Assembly (NCBI GenBank): GCA_038255255.1
Contig: JBBSLL010000004.1
Span: 62,001-126,000, forward strand
Source: JBBQNY01 sp038255255
GTDB lineage: Bacteria; Pseudomonadota; Gammaproteobacteria; Xanthomonadales; Ahniellaceae
Reading direction: 5' to 3'
Length of the DNA: 64,000 nucleotides
This document shows positions 1 through 11,246 of this stretch, one piece after another. Every line of letters begins with the position of its first letter. Position 1 is the stretch's first letter. Below the pieces are notes generated by a model that saw nothing but the letters and a program-made list of their open reading frames with translations, did not search any database and was not told the origin of the DNA. The translations under genes were made by a program, and so were the position numbers.

Positions 1-1
1 G

Positions 2-322
2 AACGCTACCGACCATGCCGCCGCCGATGCAGCTCTGCAAAGGCTCATCGAAAACGACGGGCAAAATAACGCTGTCGCCTATCAGGTCGCTCGCGTGCAT
101 GCTCTGCGCGGGGACGCGGACAAAACCTTCGAATGGCTACAGCGCGACTGGGGGCGCGGCAACGCCAGCGTGCATATCGCACTCTTCGATCCCCTGCTGC
201 TGCGATTTCGCGACGATCCGCGTTTCGCCGAATACTGCAAGACCGCCGGGCTGCCCCCACCGTCCGCCAGCGAAGCGCTGGGCATCGATCGGATCCGCGC
301 GACCTACGCAGCGAAGCGCTGA
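2..322 (+). CDS. TPR-type protein, C-terminal end only (5' truncated)
   Basis: Open frame entering from the left edge and ending at TGA 320-322; about 106 residues are visible. The text reads like the end of a tetratricopeptide protein: an ADAALQRLI helix, then VARVHALRGDADKTFEWLQ, then LFDPLLLRFRDDPRFAEYC. This kind of ending is common in FlgO/TolB-like TPR proteins and TPR adenylate-cyclase-like proteins of Xanthomonadales, where the last repeats are followed by a 'DPLL..LRDDPRF' motif. The N-terminal domain lies outside the window, so the biochemical role cannot be stated. The next gene is convergent, ending 19 bases away. Confidence 0.75.
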   Translation, partial: NATDHAAADAALQRLIENDGQNNAVAYQVARVHALRGDADKTFEWLQRDWGRGNASVHIALFDPLLLRFRDDPRFAEYCKTAGLPPPSASEALGIDRIRATYAAKR

Positions 323-341
323 GACTTCCCCGACTTCGTCG

Positions 342-3290
<2,949 letters not shown>

Positions 3291-3375
3291 CTGTCGATCC
3301 TGGAGACGGTCGGGGTGCGGGTGCAGGGGGACTGTAGTGCCTATACTCCGCGGTGTCCGAGCCGGAGCCCACGAG

Positions 3376-5118
3376 ATGAGCAAGCGACTGTTGGAGCGCT
3401 GCGCAGGAGTCCTGCTCGCGTGTCTCCCCGCGTATGCGTCGGCGGGTACGGCCGATTGCACGTTCGTGGACGGATTCGAGGCGCCCACCAATTCCTGTGC
3501 GTTTTCGCGCGGATGCCCCGTGCCGGTGCCTAATCCGGCCGCCGCGTCGCAGATCGATTCCGTAAGGCAGCTTGCCGACGGTCCAGCGGATGCAGCGATT
3601 GCCGGAGCGATGGTGACTTATCGGACGCCGGCAATCGGCACCGACCCGGCCGGCTTTTTCCTGCAGGCCTCACAAGCCGGGCCCGCGCTGTTCGTGGCGG
3701 TCGACCCGGCGACGCTCGTGCCAGCGCCGGAACCGGGCGACGTCGTGGACTTGCGCGTCACGCAACTCGCGACCACGGCGTCGCAACGGCGCGCCACATC
3801 GATTTCGGCATGGAGCGTGACCGGCAATGGGGGTCGCGTAGATTGCCTCGTGCAGGACGTGACCGCGGCCAGCGACCTCGTCTCGAACCTCGGTGCGTAC
3901 GAAAGCGAGATCGTGCGGCTCGGCGGTGTCGTGACGGGGGCTTTGCAGCCGGCCGGCGCCGGCTTCGAGGCCGCTACGATCGACACGGTCGGCATCATCG
4001 GCAATTCGTCGCTACGCCTGCGCATGCCGTCGGTGGTACGCGACGCGCTCGATGTCGCGACAGGCTGCGCGTTCGTCGTCGCCGCCACGCCACTCTGGCG
4101 CAACAACCTCGTCGCTCAACCCTCTGCATGGGCGCCGGGCGACCTCTCGCTGGCCGGCTGCCCTGCACCTGTCGTCCTAGCGGCGTTCGCGACCAGCGCC
4201 AACACGGCACGCGTCGATTTCAGCCGCCGCATCGCGCCAGACAGCGTCAACACGAATGGCAGCCAGTTCGCCATCGACCAGGGCCTCGCCGCGACGAGCG
4301 CGATCGTGAGCGGCCGTTCGGTCGTTATCGGCACGACACCGCAGGCCATCGGCACGACCTACACCGCCACCGTGGCCGGCACGGTCACCGACCTGGAGGG
4401 AACGCCGGTCGTGACGCCCAACGCTGCAATGTTCAGCGCGTTCGCAGTGGGCGCTTCGGTGCGGGTCAACGAGCTCAATGCGAACATCGTGTCCGGGTGC
4501 GACCTCGTCGAGTTGCACGTCACGTCCGGCGGCTCGATGCAGGGAATCAAGCTGCGCGAGCGCACGCTCGAGGTGCTGAGCTTCCCGGCATTCAACGTGC
4601 AGGCATACGACCGTGTCGTGGTGCACTTCAACGGCAACAGCACCACTTGCAATCCAGGCGGCGCCACGAGTGAAACGTCGGGCGTGACGCAGCAGCCCAA
4701 CGGCACTTTCCAATTCAACTACGACACCGCCTTCGATTGGCACATTCCGGATGCCGGAGTCACCAATACCGACAACGTGATTACTCTCTACGCCGCCGAC
4801 GGCTCGATCATGGACGCGGTGTTCGTGTCGGACGATCCAACGGGCACCGCGGCGGCCGACACGGAGACGCAGGCGGCAGCCGTCGCGGCCGCCGGGCAGT
4901 GGGAACAATTGAGTGGCGGCATCCCGCCGGGCGGCTTCATCGACGATGCGTTCAACGCGAACGCCGTGCAGGATTTGAACGGTACCTCCGCCGATCGCAA
5001 CGGCCTGACCATCCAGCGCACGAACACTATCGATAGCAACAACACGCAGAACTGGGGCATGGCCGCGGCGACGTTCGGCTTGGCCAACTCGGGCCAAGGG
5101 GCATTCGACCAGGACTGA
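3376..5118 (+). CDS. Secreted lamin-tail-domain protein with N-terminal DGFE motif
   Basis: 580 residues from ATG 3376, chosen because it begins a signal peptide (MSKRLLERC... ending AYASA). The frame is open further upstream, but that part overlaps the divergent subtilase. A TATACT hexamer sits at 3342-3347. Just after the predicted cleavage site is CTFVDGFEAP, matching the tail of the neighbouring subtilase (SDGFEAPN) but at the mature N-terminus. The middle has OB-fold/Ig-like strands. Residues about 360-490 resemble a lamin-tail domain (VRVNELNAN, then VELHVTSGG), found in extracellular nucleases and surface proteins. No nuclease catalytic domain is visible, so the role is unknown; binding or surface attachment is possible. 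Confidence 0.8.
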   Translation: MSKRLLERCAGVLLACLPAYASAGTADCTFVDGFEAPTNSCAFSRGCPVPVPNPAAASQIDSVRQLADGPADAAIAGAMVTYRTPAIGTDPAGFFLQASQAGPALFVAVDPATLVPAPEPGDVVDLRVTQLATTASQRRATSISAWSVTGNGGRVDCLVQDVTAASDLVSNLGAYESEIVRLGGVVTGALQPAGAGFEAATIDTVGIIGNSSLRLRMPSVVRDALDVATGCAFVVAATPLWRNNLVAQPSAWAPGDLSLAGCPAPVVLAAFATSANTARVDFSRRIAPDSVNTNGSQFAIDQGLAATSAIVSGRSVVIGTTPQAIGTTYTATVAGTVTDLEGTPVVTPNAAMFSAFAVGASVRVNELNANIVSGCDLVELHVTSGGSMQGIKLRERTLEVLSFPAFNVQAYDRVVVHFNGNSTTCNPGGATSETSGVTQQPNGTFQFNYDTAFDWHIPDAGVTNTDNVITLYAADGSIMDAVFVSDDPTGTAAADTETQAAAVAAAGQWEQLSGGIPPGGFIDDAFNANAVQDLNGTSADRNGLTIQRTNTIDSNNTQNWGMAAATFGLANSGQGAFDQD

Positions 5119-5120
5119 TG

Positions 5121-5187
5121 CAGAAGGGGTCGGGAAAAAAAGGGATTCCCTTTTCGGAATCGAAGGGTCAGACCCCTTCCGACCCCA
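5121..5187. repeat. GGGTCAGA-type palindromic repeat, copy 1
   Basis: Nested dyads directly after the lamin-tail gene: GGGGTCGG pairs with CCGACCCC at the outside, with AAGGGATTCCCTT and GGGTCAGACCC inside. The core GGGTCAGA..CCCTT recurs at about 6080, 8411, 17144 and 29911, always between genes. It behaves like a small dispersed extragenic palindrome. Confidence 0.7.
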
Positions 5188-5202
5188 TCAGCGGGAAAAG
5201 AA

Positions 5203-5245
5203 GAGGCCAGAGTGACCTGCTTGAAGTGCCGGTCACTCTGGCCTC
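5203..5245 (-). terminator. Strong hairpin between convergent genes, likely terminator
   Basis: A perfect 15-base inverted repeat (GAGGCCAGAGTGACC at 5203-5217, its complement at 5231-5245) with a 13-base loop. Read on the minus strand the stem is followed by TTCTTTT, so it can end transcripts of the PepSY gene at 5297. On the plus strand there is no T-run. Confidence 0.65.
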
Positions 5246-5296
5246 GCATGTAACGCGGTCAGTTCGCGCTAACTGTTTAGCGCTGCCAGGTTCGCG

Positions 5297-5851
5297 TCAA
5301 TCGTCTTCTTCGTGAAGGATGCGGCCGTCGATCGGATCCACATGGATCTCGCGATCGTCGCCGGTGGAGTCGCGCGCCTCGGCCTTCCAGCGGTTGCGGC
5401 TGCTCAGCCACTCGACGTCGTGGACGTCGTGGTAGCCATTCGCGGCGAGGACTACGGCGACGTCGTTCCGGTTGAGCCTGCCGCCGACCGGCACGAGCAC
5501 GCGCTTCTCGACCATGATCGGCGCTCGCGCCACCGGAATCACGATGACTTCGTCGACGGCGACCGGCGGCTCGACCACGTGCACGGGCGGGGTGTTGGTC
5601 CGCGTGATGACTGTCGTGCGCCTCGTGACCACCCGGTCGAGCGGATTGACACTGACGTCGACGACTGCGCCTTCCGCATTGGTTGCGCTGCCGAGCCACA
5701 TGCCGTCACGGAATTCGAGCACGGAAATGTTGGAGTAACCCGTGCTCGCGAGCACGTCTTCAGCTTCCATCGCGGTCATCGGTGCTGCCGAGACGCCGGC
5801 GCCCAGTACCAGGCCGAGTGCCGCGGCCAATAGGGAATGTCTAATTTTCAT
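5297..5851 (-). CDS. Exported PepSY-domain protein
   Basis: 184 residues with a clear signal peptide (MKIRHSLLAAALGLVLG..SA). Two PepSY-like units are visible: residues about 25-70 (AMEAEDVLASTGYSNISVLEF..GMWLGSATN) and about 128-180 (RNDVAVVLAANGYHDVHDVEW..NRWKAEA, then DREIHVDPIDGRIL). Between them is a Val/Pro-rich linker with RTTVITRTN. PepSY domains are periplasmic modules tied to peptidase inhibition or signal sensing; here no partner gene is adjacent. The upstream 477 bases hold its promoter and a palindromic repeat. Probably periplasmic; exact role unknown. Confidence 0.82.
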   Translation of the reverse strand: MKIRHSLLAAALGLVLGAGVSAAPMTAMEAEDVLASTGYSNISVLEFRDGMWLGSATNAEGAVVDVSVNPLDRVVTRRTTVITRTNTPPVHVVEPPVAVDEVIVIPVARAPIMVEKRVLVPVGGRLNRNDVAVVLAANGYHDVHDVEWLSSRNRWKAEARDSTGDDREIHVDPIDGRILHEEDD

Positions 5852-6241
5852 GATGATCAGCTCCTCGATAAGATTGACCGAGCGATCTTTGCGGGGGCCG
5901 GTGCAACCGGCGGTGAACCTGCACTGCAGAAGTCACACTCCAGCGACACTTCGACAACAATTCGATGGGTCTGCCCGATCGTCAGCCATTTCTCTTGGCG
6001 CTGCAGGCCGTGGCCGACGATTCGGTAATTGATGGGGTCAAGCGACTCGCGCAGAACGCGGCTGTACGTCCTGAGCGACAAAAGGGATCTGACCCCTTTC
6101 GCGGCGGGGAGTTGTCCGCCGTGACGCGCTGCTGCGCAGCGCTGGGCGCCGCGTTTATCGCGTCGCACAAGGTCCCCCACAAGTAGCGCGGACCCAATGC
6201 TCACCGCCGCGAGACGGCAGGGCACGGAGTTCCCGGCGCTC
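5852..6241. other. Intergenic stretch without a convincing gene; one repeat
   Basis: Between the divergent PepSY gene and the FlgO/TPR gene. Short open frames exist on both strands but have no start context and no recognisable family. It contains GGGTCAGA-type repeat copy 2 (6079-6100) and must hold the PepSY promoter. Confidence 0.5.
6079..6100 (-). repeat. GGGTCAGA-type palindromic repeat, copy 2
   Basis: AAAAGGGATCTGACCCCTTT at 6080-6099 is the reverse complement of the 8411 copy (AAAGGGGTCAGATCCCTTTT), so this is the same element in the opposite orientation. Confidence 0.7.
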
Positions 6242-6270
6242 TTGGAGCGTGCACGTCTCTAGGGTAGTGT
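6242..6270 (+). promoter_or_regulatory. Candidate sigma-70 promoter of the FlgO/TPR gene
   Basis: TTGGAG (6242-6247), 17 bases, then TAGTGT (6265-6270), inside GGGTAGTGTCGG (6262-6273). The same 12-mer, with TTGGAC 17 bases upstream of TAGTGT, lies before the membrane-protein gene at 32112, at nearly the same distance from the start (67 and 68 bases). Confidence 0.5.
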
Positions 6271-6328
6271 CGGGTCGGCAAAGGGCCGCACCGGGGGACA
6301 GGTTGCCGATGTCGATCAACGCTCGCCG

Positions 6329-8341
6329 ATGAATCTGTTCGCCGAGCTCAAGCGTCGCAACGTGCTGCGCATGGCCGGGTTGTACCTGGTCGGTGCATGG
6401 CTGGTGCTGCAGGTGGCATCGACGCTGCTGCCGATCTTCCGCACGCCCGAGTGGGTACTGCAGGCGCTCGTGGTGCTGCTCGTCGCTGGCATCGTGCCCG
6501 CCGTCATCGTCTCGTGGCTCTACGAGCTGACGCCCGAGGGCATGAAGCGCGACACGGATGCTGCGGTCGACGCGCCGACAGCGAGGCGCACTGCGCGCAG
6601 GCTCGATCGCGCACTCGTGGTGGGGCTGCTCGTGGTGATCTCGCTGATGGCGGTCGAGCGGTTCTGGTTCGCCGGTCGCGACGCGGGCGTCGCCGCATCA
6701 AGGACCGCTCATCCGCGCCTGGCTGTGTTGCCGCTCGTGAACTTCAGCCCCGATCCCGGCAATGCGTTCTTCGCCGATGGCTTGCACGACGATCTCCTCA
6801 CCGCGCTCTCGCGCGTGCGCGGCATGGATGTGATCTCGCGCACCACCATGCAGACCTTCAAGGATTCGAAACGCAAACTCTCGGACATCGCGCAGGAACT
6901 CGATGCGAGCCATGTGCTGGAAGGTTCGGTGCGTCGCGACGCCGGTACGGTGCGTCTGACGGTGCAGCTGATCGACGCTGCCAGCGACGATCACGTCTGG
7001 GCTGAAACCTACGAACGCTCGCTGGCCGACGCGACTGCATTGCAAGGTGCGGTGACGGTGGCGGTGGCCAAGGCACTCTCGTTGACAGCCGAAGGGACGG
7101 TCGAATCCGCGATGCCGACCGCGGTGCCGGCGGCCTACGATCTGTACCTCAAGGCTGGACTGCTCGACAACACGCGCGACTCGCTGCCGGATGTCGTGAA
7201 GCTGCTCGACTCTGCGCTGCTGCTCGATCCTGGTTTCACCCTCGCGCGCGCTAACCGCGCCCGGGTCGTCTGCGGCGTGCTCTGGTTCGACGACACGCAG
7301 CGGACCGAACTGGCGGCGCAGGCACGTGCCGACATCGACCAGGCGCGCCGCGAGCAGCCACGGCTGCTCGATGTGGACGTGGCCGAGGCGACGTATCGTT
7401 ATTACGTCCAGCGCGACTACCCCGGCGCTCTCGGTTTGATCGATGCGGTGTTGCTGCGCAATCCCAACCATGTCGAGGCGCTCGAAGCGCGCGGCAACCT
7501 GCTGCGCCGACTCGACCGACTGCAAGAAGGACTGGCAAGCCACCGCCGACGCTACGAGCTCGACCCGAACAACGGCCGGGCGGCGATCAACGTGGCGGCG
7601 TTCCTGTCGGACCTTGGCCGGTCGCGCGAGGCAGTGGCTGTGATGGACGCGGCCCTGCACCGGTTTCCGGACAGTGTGGGGATGCGCGCGCGCCGCGCCG
7701 GATTCGAGCACAACGTGACCGGCGATGTCGATGCGCTGATGCGCGCCGCCCAGGCCATCGAGGGCGCGCAGCTCGATGGGCCGGTGGGCCCGCTCCTGCG
7801 GCTGAGTCCACCCTCTGCCGAGCGGATCGCCCGGCTGACGCCGCACGCCGGCGAGTGGGCGACGCTGTTCGACGGCTGGCGTTATCCGCGGGCGCTCGAC
7901 ATCGCATGGGATGCCGACTTGTTGGGAGACACCGCTGCGCGCGATCGATTCCTGGCACGGGCCGCGGCGCTGTACGCGAATCTCGACCCCGCCGTGATGG
8001 CGCGCCCCGGAGTTCGCGCCTACTTCGCGCAGTTCCTGGCGCTGCGCGGCGAGCACGCAGCCGCAGTCCGCGAAGCGGAGCGGGCCCTGGCGGAGGCACC
8101 GCGCAGCAAGGATGCAGCAACGGTGAGCATGCTCCAGCGCAATGCGGCAGTGGCGCTCGCGCGAGCGGGAGCGAAGGGCAGGGCGATCGAGTTGTTGCAG
8201 GCGATCCAGGCCGCACCCACGGCCGCGGATCCCCAAGGCGCAAAGCTGCACGACGACATGAGCCTGCGGCTGCTGCTGCGCGACGAGCCCGCCTACCAGG
8301 CATTGATGCGCCAGATCGAAGCCGGCTACGAGAAACTCTGA
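6329..8341 (+). CDS. Membrane-anchored FlgO/TolB-like domain protein with TPR repeats
   Basis: 670 residues, starting MNLFAELKRRNVLRMAGLYLVGAW, a start typical of this Xanthomonadales family. Membrane segments lie at about 15-35, 45-65 and 92-110. Residues about 128-225 form a FlgO/TolB-N-like domain (RLAVLPLVNFSPDPGNAFFADG, then HVLEGSVRRDAGTVRLTVQLID, then HVWAETYERSL). The rest (about 250-660) is alpha-helical TPR. Relatives often carry an N-terminal winged-helix or cyclase output domain; none is present here. It probably acts as an inner-membrane scaffold facing the cytoplasm or periplasm. Single gene, preceded by a candidate promoter at 6242-6270 and followed by a palindromic repeat. Confidence 0.85.
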   Translation: MNLFAELKRRNVLRMAGLYLVGAWLVLQVASTLLPIFRTPEWVLQALVVLLVAGIVPAVIVSWLYELTPEGMKRDTDAAVDAPTARRTARRLDRALVVGLLVVISLMAVERFWFAGRDAGVAASRTAHPRLAVLPLVNFSPDPGNAFFADGLHDDLLTALSRVRGMDVISRTTMQTFKDSKRKLSDIAQELDASHVLEGSVRRDAGTVRLTVQLIDAASDDHVWAETYERSLADATALQGAVTVAVAKALSLTAEGTVESAMPTAVPAAYDLYLKAGLLDNTRDSLPDVVKLLDSALLLDPGFTLARANRARVVCGVLWFDDTQRTELAAQARADIDQARREQPRLLDVDVAEATYRYYVQRDYPGALGLIDAVLLRNPNHVEALEARGNLLRRLDRLQEGLASHRRRYELDPNNGRAAINVAAFLSDLGRSREAVAVMDAALHRFPDSVGMRARRAGFEHNVTGDVDALMRAAQAIEGAQLDGPVGPLLRLSPPSAERIARLTPHAGEWATLFDGWRYPRALDIAWDADLLGDTAARDRFLARAAALYANLDPAVMARPGVRAYFAQFLALRGEHAAAVREAERALAEAPRSKDAATVSMLQRNAAVALARAGAKGRAIELLQAIQAAPTAADPQGAKLHDDMSLRLLLRDEPAYQALMRQIEAGYEKL

Positions 8342-8410
8342 GAGTTTCACGGCGCGGGGCTGTGTGAGGAGGCGCCGAGGCCCTGACCGCTCGACGGGCT
8401 GCCCTCAGAC

Positions 8411-8449
8411 AAAAGGGGTCAGATCCCTTTTGAGGACCCCTTTTGAGCG
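8411..8449 (+). repeat. GGGTCAGA-type palindromic repeat, copy 3
   Basis: AAAAGGGGTCAGATCCCTTTT followed by a second half-unit, GAGGACCCCTTTTGAG. It lies between the FlgO/TPR gene and the promoter of the DUF885 gene. Confidence 0.75.
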
Positions 8450-8453
8450 AACC

Positions 8454-8481
8454 CTGGACAACACCTGCAGCAACGTAGACT
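8454..8481 (+). promoter_or_regulatory. Candidate promoter of the DUF885 lipoprotein gene
   Basis: CTGGAC (8454-8459), a 16-base spacer, then TAGACT (8476-8481), 29 bases upstream of ATG 8511. Confidence 0.4.
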
Positions 8482-8510
8482 GTGGGCCGCATTCTCCCCG
8501 GGGCCCGACC

Positions 8511-10397
8511 ATGCAACGACTCGCACTGACATTCATTGCTTCCATAGTGGTGCTCGGCGGTTGCCGGGAGCGCAGCAGCGACGTCCTCGCGCCACCTGCC
8601 AACGAGCAAGTAATCGTTGGCGTCGGTGCCGACAAAAACGCGACCGCTGCATTCGACGCAGCGGTAGATCGGCTGAGTCGGGCCTACTACCAGCAGGTGC
8701 CGGAGGCGGCGACCTACAACGGCGCACCGGATGGACTGGCTTCCGGCGCAGATGCCCGACTCAACGATCGGTCGGTGGAAGGCGAATCCGCGCGCGTCGC
8801 TGCAATGGAGGAGCGCCTCGCCGAATTGAAGGCCACGCCCGTCGATTCCCTGAGCGCAGACCAGCAGCGCACGCACGCCTCGCTGGTCACCTTGGTAGAG
8901 GGCGCGCTCGGTCCGTCGCGCGTGGTCGACTACGGCAGCAGCTTCGATGTCTACGGCATCTGGTTCCTGCCCTACGTGATCACCCAGAACTCCGGGGTCA
9001 CGCTCGACATCACGAAGTTGATGGAAGCCCAACACACCGTGCGCAACGGAGATGAAGCCCGCGAGTACCTGGCGCGGCTGGAGCGGGTCCCGGGGATCCT
9101 CGACGGCGCGTTGGCGAAGCTGCGCCACGACGTGGAGCTCGGCGCGATCCCTCCCGACTTCATCGTGCAGAAATCGAAAGCGGTGGTCGACGCATTTGCG
9201 GCGATACCTGCTGCCGACAACGTGCTCGTCACGAGCTTCACCAAGAAGCTCGATGCAGCCAAGGTTGCCGATGCGGATGCACACTCGGCGAAAGCCCTGG
9301 AGCTGATCGAGACGGGCGTGCTTCCGGCCTACCGGCGCATCAGCGCCTATCTCGCGGAGATTGCACCGCGCGCCCCGCACGACGCCGGCGTCTGGCGGCT
9401 TCCCAACGGCCCGGCGCTGTACAAGGCGATGATCCGGCACATGACCGACAGCGACCTCGACCCCGAGGAAGTGCACCAGATCGGACTCGCCGAAGTCGCG
9501 CGTATCACGGCCGAAATGGATCGGCTGCTGCGGGACCAGGGATTCACGAAAGGCACTGTCGGCGAGCGCATGATCGCGCTGGCCGCGGACTCCCGCTATG
9601 TGTTTCCGAACACAACGGAGGGCAAGGCGCAGTTGCTCGCCAGCATCGAGTCGCAGATGGCCGGCATGACGGCGCTCCTGCCCAAACTGTTCGGCAACCT
9701 GCCCAAGCATCCACTCGAGTTGCGCAGGGTTCCCGAATTCAGCCAGGACTCGGCGCCGGGCGGCTACTACGACCCGCCTGCGCCGGACGGGTCACGCCCC
9801 GGCATCTACTGGGTCAACCTGCGCGATACCGCCGCGCTGCCGAAATTCTCGGCGCCGACACTGACCTTCCACGAGTCGATTCCCGGCCATCACATGCAGA
9901 TGGCCATTGCGATCGACCAGGATGCACCGTTCCTCGCCAAGAGTTTCAATTCCAATGCAGCGGCCGAAGGCTGGGCCCTGTATGCCGAGGCGCTGGCTTC
10001 GGAGATGGGCATGTACGCGGATGATCCGATCGGCGACATCGGTCGACTGCGCGACGAATTGCATCGCGCGGTGCGGCTCGTGGTCGATACCGGCATGCAT
10101 GCAAAGAAGTGGAGCCGTGAGCAGGCCATCGACTACTTCATTGCCACCGAAGGCGCCGATCGCGGCAATGCGGTGTCCGAGATCGAGCGTTACGTCGTGT
10201 GGCCCGGGCAGGCGCTCGGCTACAAGATCGGCATGCTCAGAATCCAGCAACTGCGCAAGGAAGCGGAAGCCGCCTACGGCGATCGCTTCGATATCCGCGA
10301 ATTCCACGATCGACTGCTCAGGATTTCCGCATCCGCGCTGCCCGTCATCGAACGCGACATGCGCGCCTGGATCGCGGAGGCCGGAACCGCGCCCTGA
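8511..10397 (+). CDS. DUF885-family lipoprotein, putative metallo-hydrolase
   Basis: 628 residues from ATG 8511, chosen because it begins a lipoprotein signal peptide (MQRLALTFIASIVVLGGC, lipobox LGGC at residues 15-18). The body matches the DUF885 family (PF05960) along its length; the family hallmark HESIPGHH is at residues 454-461, followed by SNAAAEGWALYAE. Both segments resemble metal-binding HExx..H and E-bearing helices of gluzincin-type peptidases, so a hydrolase or peptidase role is plausible. The mature protein should be anchored to the inner or outer membrane. Single gene; promoter candidate upstream. DUF885 members are common and several per genome in Xanthomonadales. Confidence 0.85.
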   Translation: MQRLALTFIASIVVLGGCRERSSDVLAPPANEQVIVGVGADKNATAAFDAAVDRLSRAYYQQVPEAATYNGAPDGLASGADARLNDRSVEGESARVAAMEERLAELKATPVDSLSADQQRTHASLVTLVEGALGPSRVVDYGSSFDVYGIWFLPYVITQNSGVTLDITKLMEAQHTVRNGDEAREYLARLERVPGILDGALAKLRHDVELGAIPPDFIVQKSKAVVDAFAAIPAADNVLVTSFTKKLDAAKVADADAHSAKALELIETGVLPAYRRISAYLAEIAPRAPHDAGVWRLPNGPALYKAMIRHMTDSDLDPEEVHQIGLAEVARITAEMDRLLRDQGFTKGTVGERMIALAADSRYVFPNTTEGKAQLLASIESQMAGMTALLPKLFGNLPKHPLELRRVPEFSQDSAPGGYYDPPAPDGSRPGIYWVNLRDTAALPKFSAPTLTFHESIPGHHMQMAIAIDQDAPFLAKSFNSNAAAEGWALYAEALASEMGMYADDPIGDIGRLRDELHRAVRLVVDTGMHAKKWSREQAIDYFIATEGADRGNAVSEIERYVVWPGQALGYKIGMLRIQQLRKEAEAAYGDRFDIREFHDRLLRISASALPVIERDMRAWIAEAGTAP

Positions 10398-10497
10398 CGC
10401 TGGGTTTGTTGGTGGAACGTTTCAGATGCCCGGGTCCATCGCGATTCGTTGGCCGCGCTCGACTTCGAGATTCTCCTGACGATGCAGGGTGCATTGC

Positions 10498-11199
10498 ATG
10501 TTCTTTCGATTCAATGTGTTGCAACTTGTGTTTCTGCTGTTCTGCCTGGGTTGCGGCGGATTGTTGCGGGCCCAGGCCGGCGACGCGACGATTGCCGGCG
10601 ACACGACCGTGTACGAGAACCAGCCGGACAACAACGGTGGGCTGGATTCCGAAGTCTGCATCGGCAACCTCGCCGTCACGACGAGTACGCGCCGCGGTTT
10701 CATCCGCTATGCGTTGCCGGCGATGCCGGCCGGCGCGACGATTGAGCGAGTCGTGCTGAATCTCCTGCAGGACCGGGTCCGCACCAACGGCGGTCCGTTG
10801 GGAGCGACGCTCGAGTTGCGACGCGTGACCGCGGACTGGGTGGAAGGCGCCGGCAGCGGACCCCCCGGGGGGCCCTGCGGCGGTGGCTCCGCCGTGCCCG
10901 GGCTCGACTGGGCGACGCAACCTACAGTCGCCGCGTTCCCCAGCGGAATTCGCTCGTTGCCGACAACCAACCTCTTCGTAGTCACTCTCGACACGGACAT
11001 CGGCACCGCGAACGATGGCCTGATCGGAGACGTCCAGGCATGGGTCGACAACGGCGCCACCAACTTCGGTTGGCGCCTCGCAGTGCAGGAGGAAGGAACG
11101 GCCAACAACGCGCGCGCGATCGTGCCGATCGGGTTGACGATCCATTGGTCAGACCCCGGCGACATCATTTTCGGAAGCGGCTTCGAGCCGCCTCCATGA
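10498..11199 (+). CDS. Secreted DNRLRE-like beta-sandwich protein with FxxxFE C-terminus
   Basis: 233 residues from ATG 10498, with AGGG about nine bases upstream; an in-frame GTG three codons earlier is less well placed. The signal peptide is MFFRFNVLQLVFLLFCLGCGGLLRAQA. The mature part resembles DNRLRE/choice-of-anchor type beta-sandwiches: DTTVYENQPDNNGG..CIGN, a GFIRYALPAMPAGATIERVVL strand pair, then ELRRVTADWVEGAGSG and WVDNGATNFGWRLAVQ. These are carbohydrate-binding-like folds found on extracellular proteins. It ends DIIFGSGFEPPP, the FxxxFE tag. The catalytic role is not visible; surface or matrix protein is likely. Confidence 0.8.
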   Translation: MFFRFNVLQLVFLLFCLGCGGLLRAQAGDATIAGDTTVYENQPDNNGGLDSEVCIGNLAVTTSTRRGFIRYALPAMPAGATIERVVLNLLQDRVRTNGGPLGATLELRRVTADWVEGAGSGPPGGPCGGGSAVPGLDWATQPTVAAFPSGIRSLPTTNLFVVTLDTDIGTANDGLIGDVQAWVDNGATNFGWRLAVQEEGTANNARAIVPIGLTIHWSDPGDIIFGSGFEPPP

Positions 11200-11246
11200 C
11201 GCGCAAGAGCGCGCTAACGGCTAACACGCTGCTCCTGCGATGTTTC

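Noticed and set aside
6698..9710. Two long minus-strand open frames (550 and 707 codons)
   Set aside because: Antisense shadows of the FlgO/TPR and DUF885 genes; their translations are Arg/His-rich with no domain.
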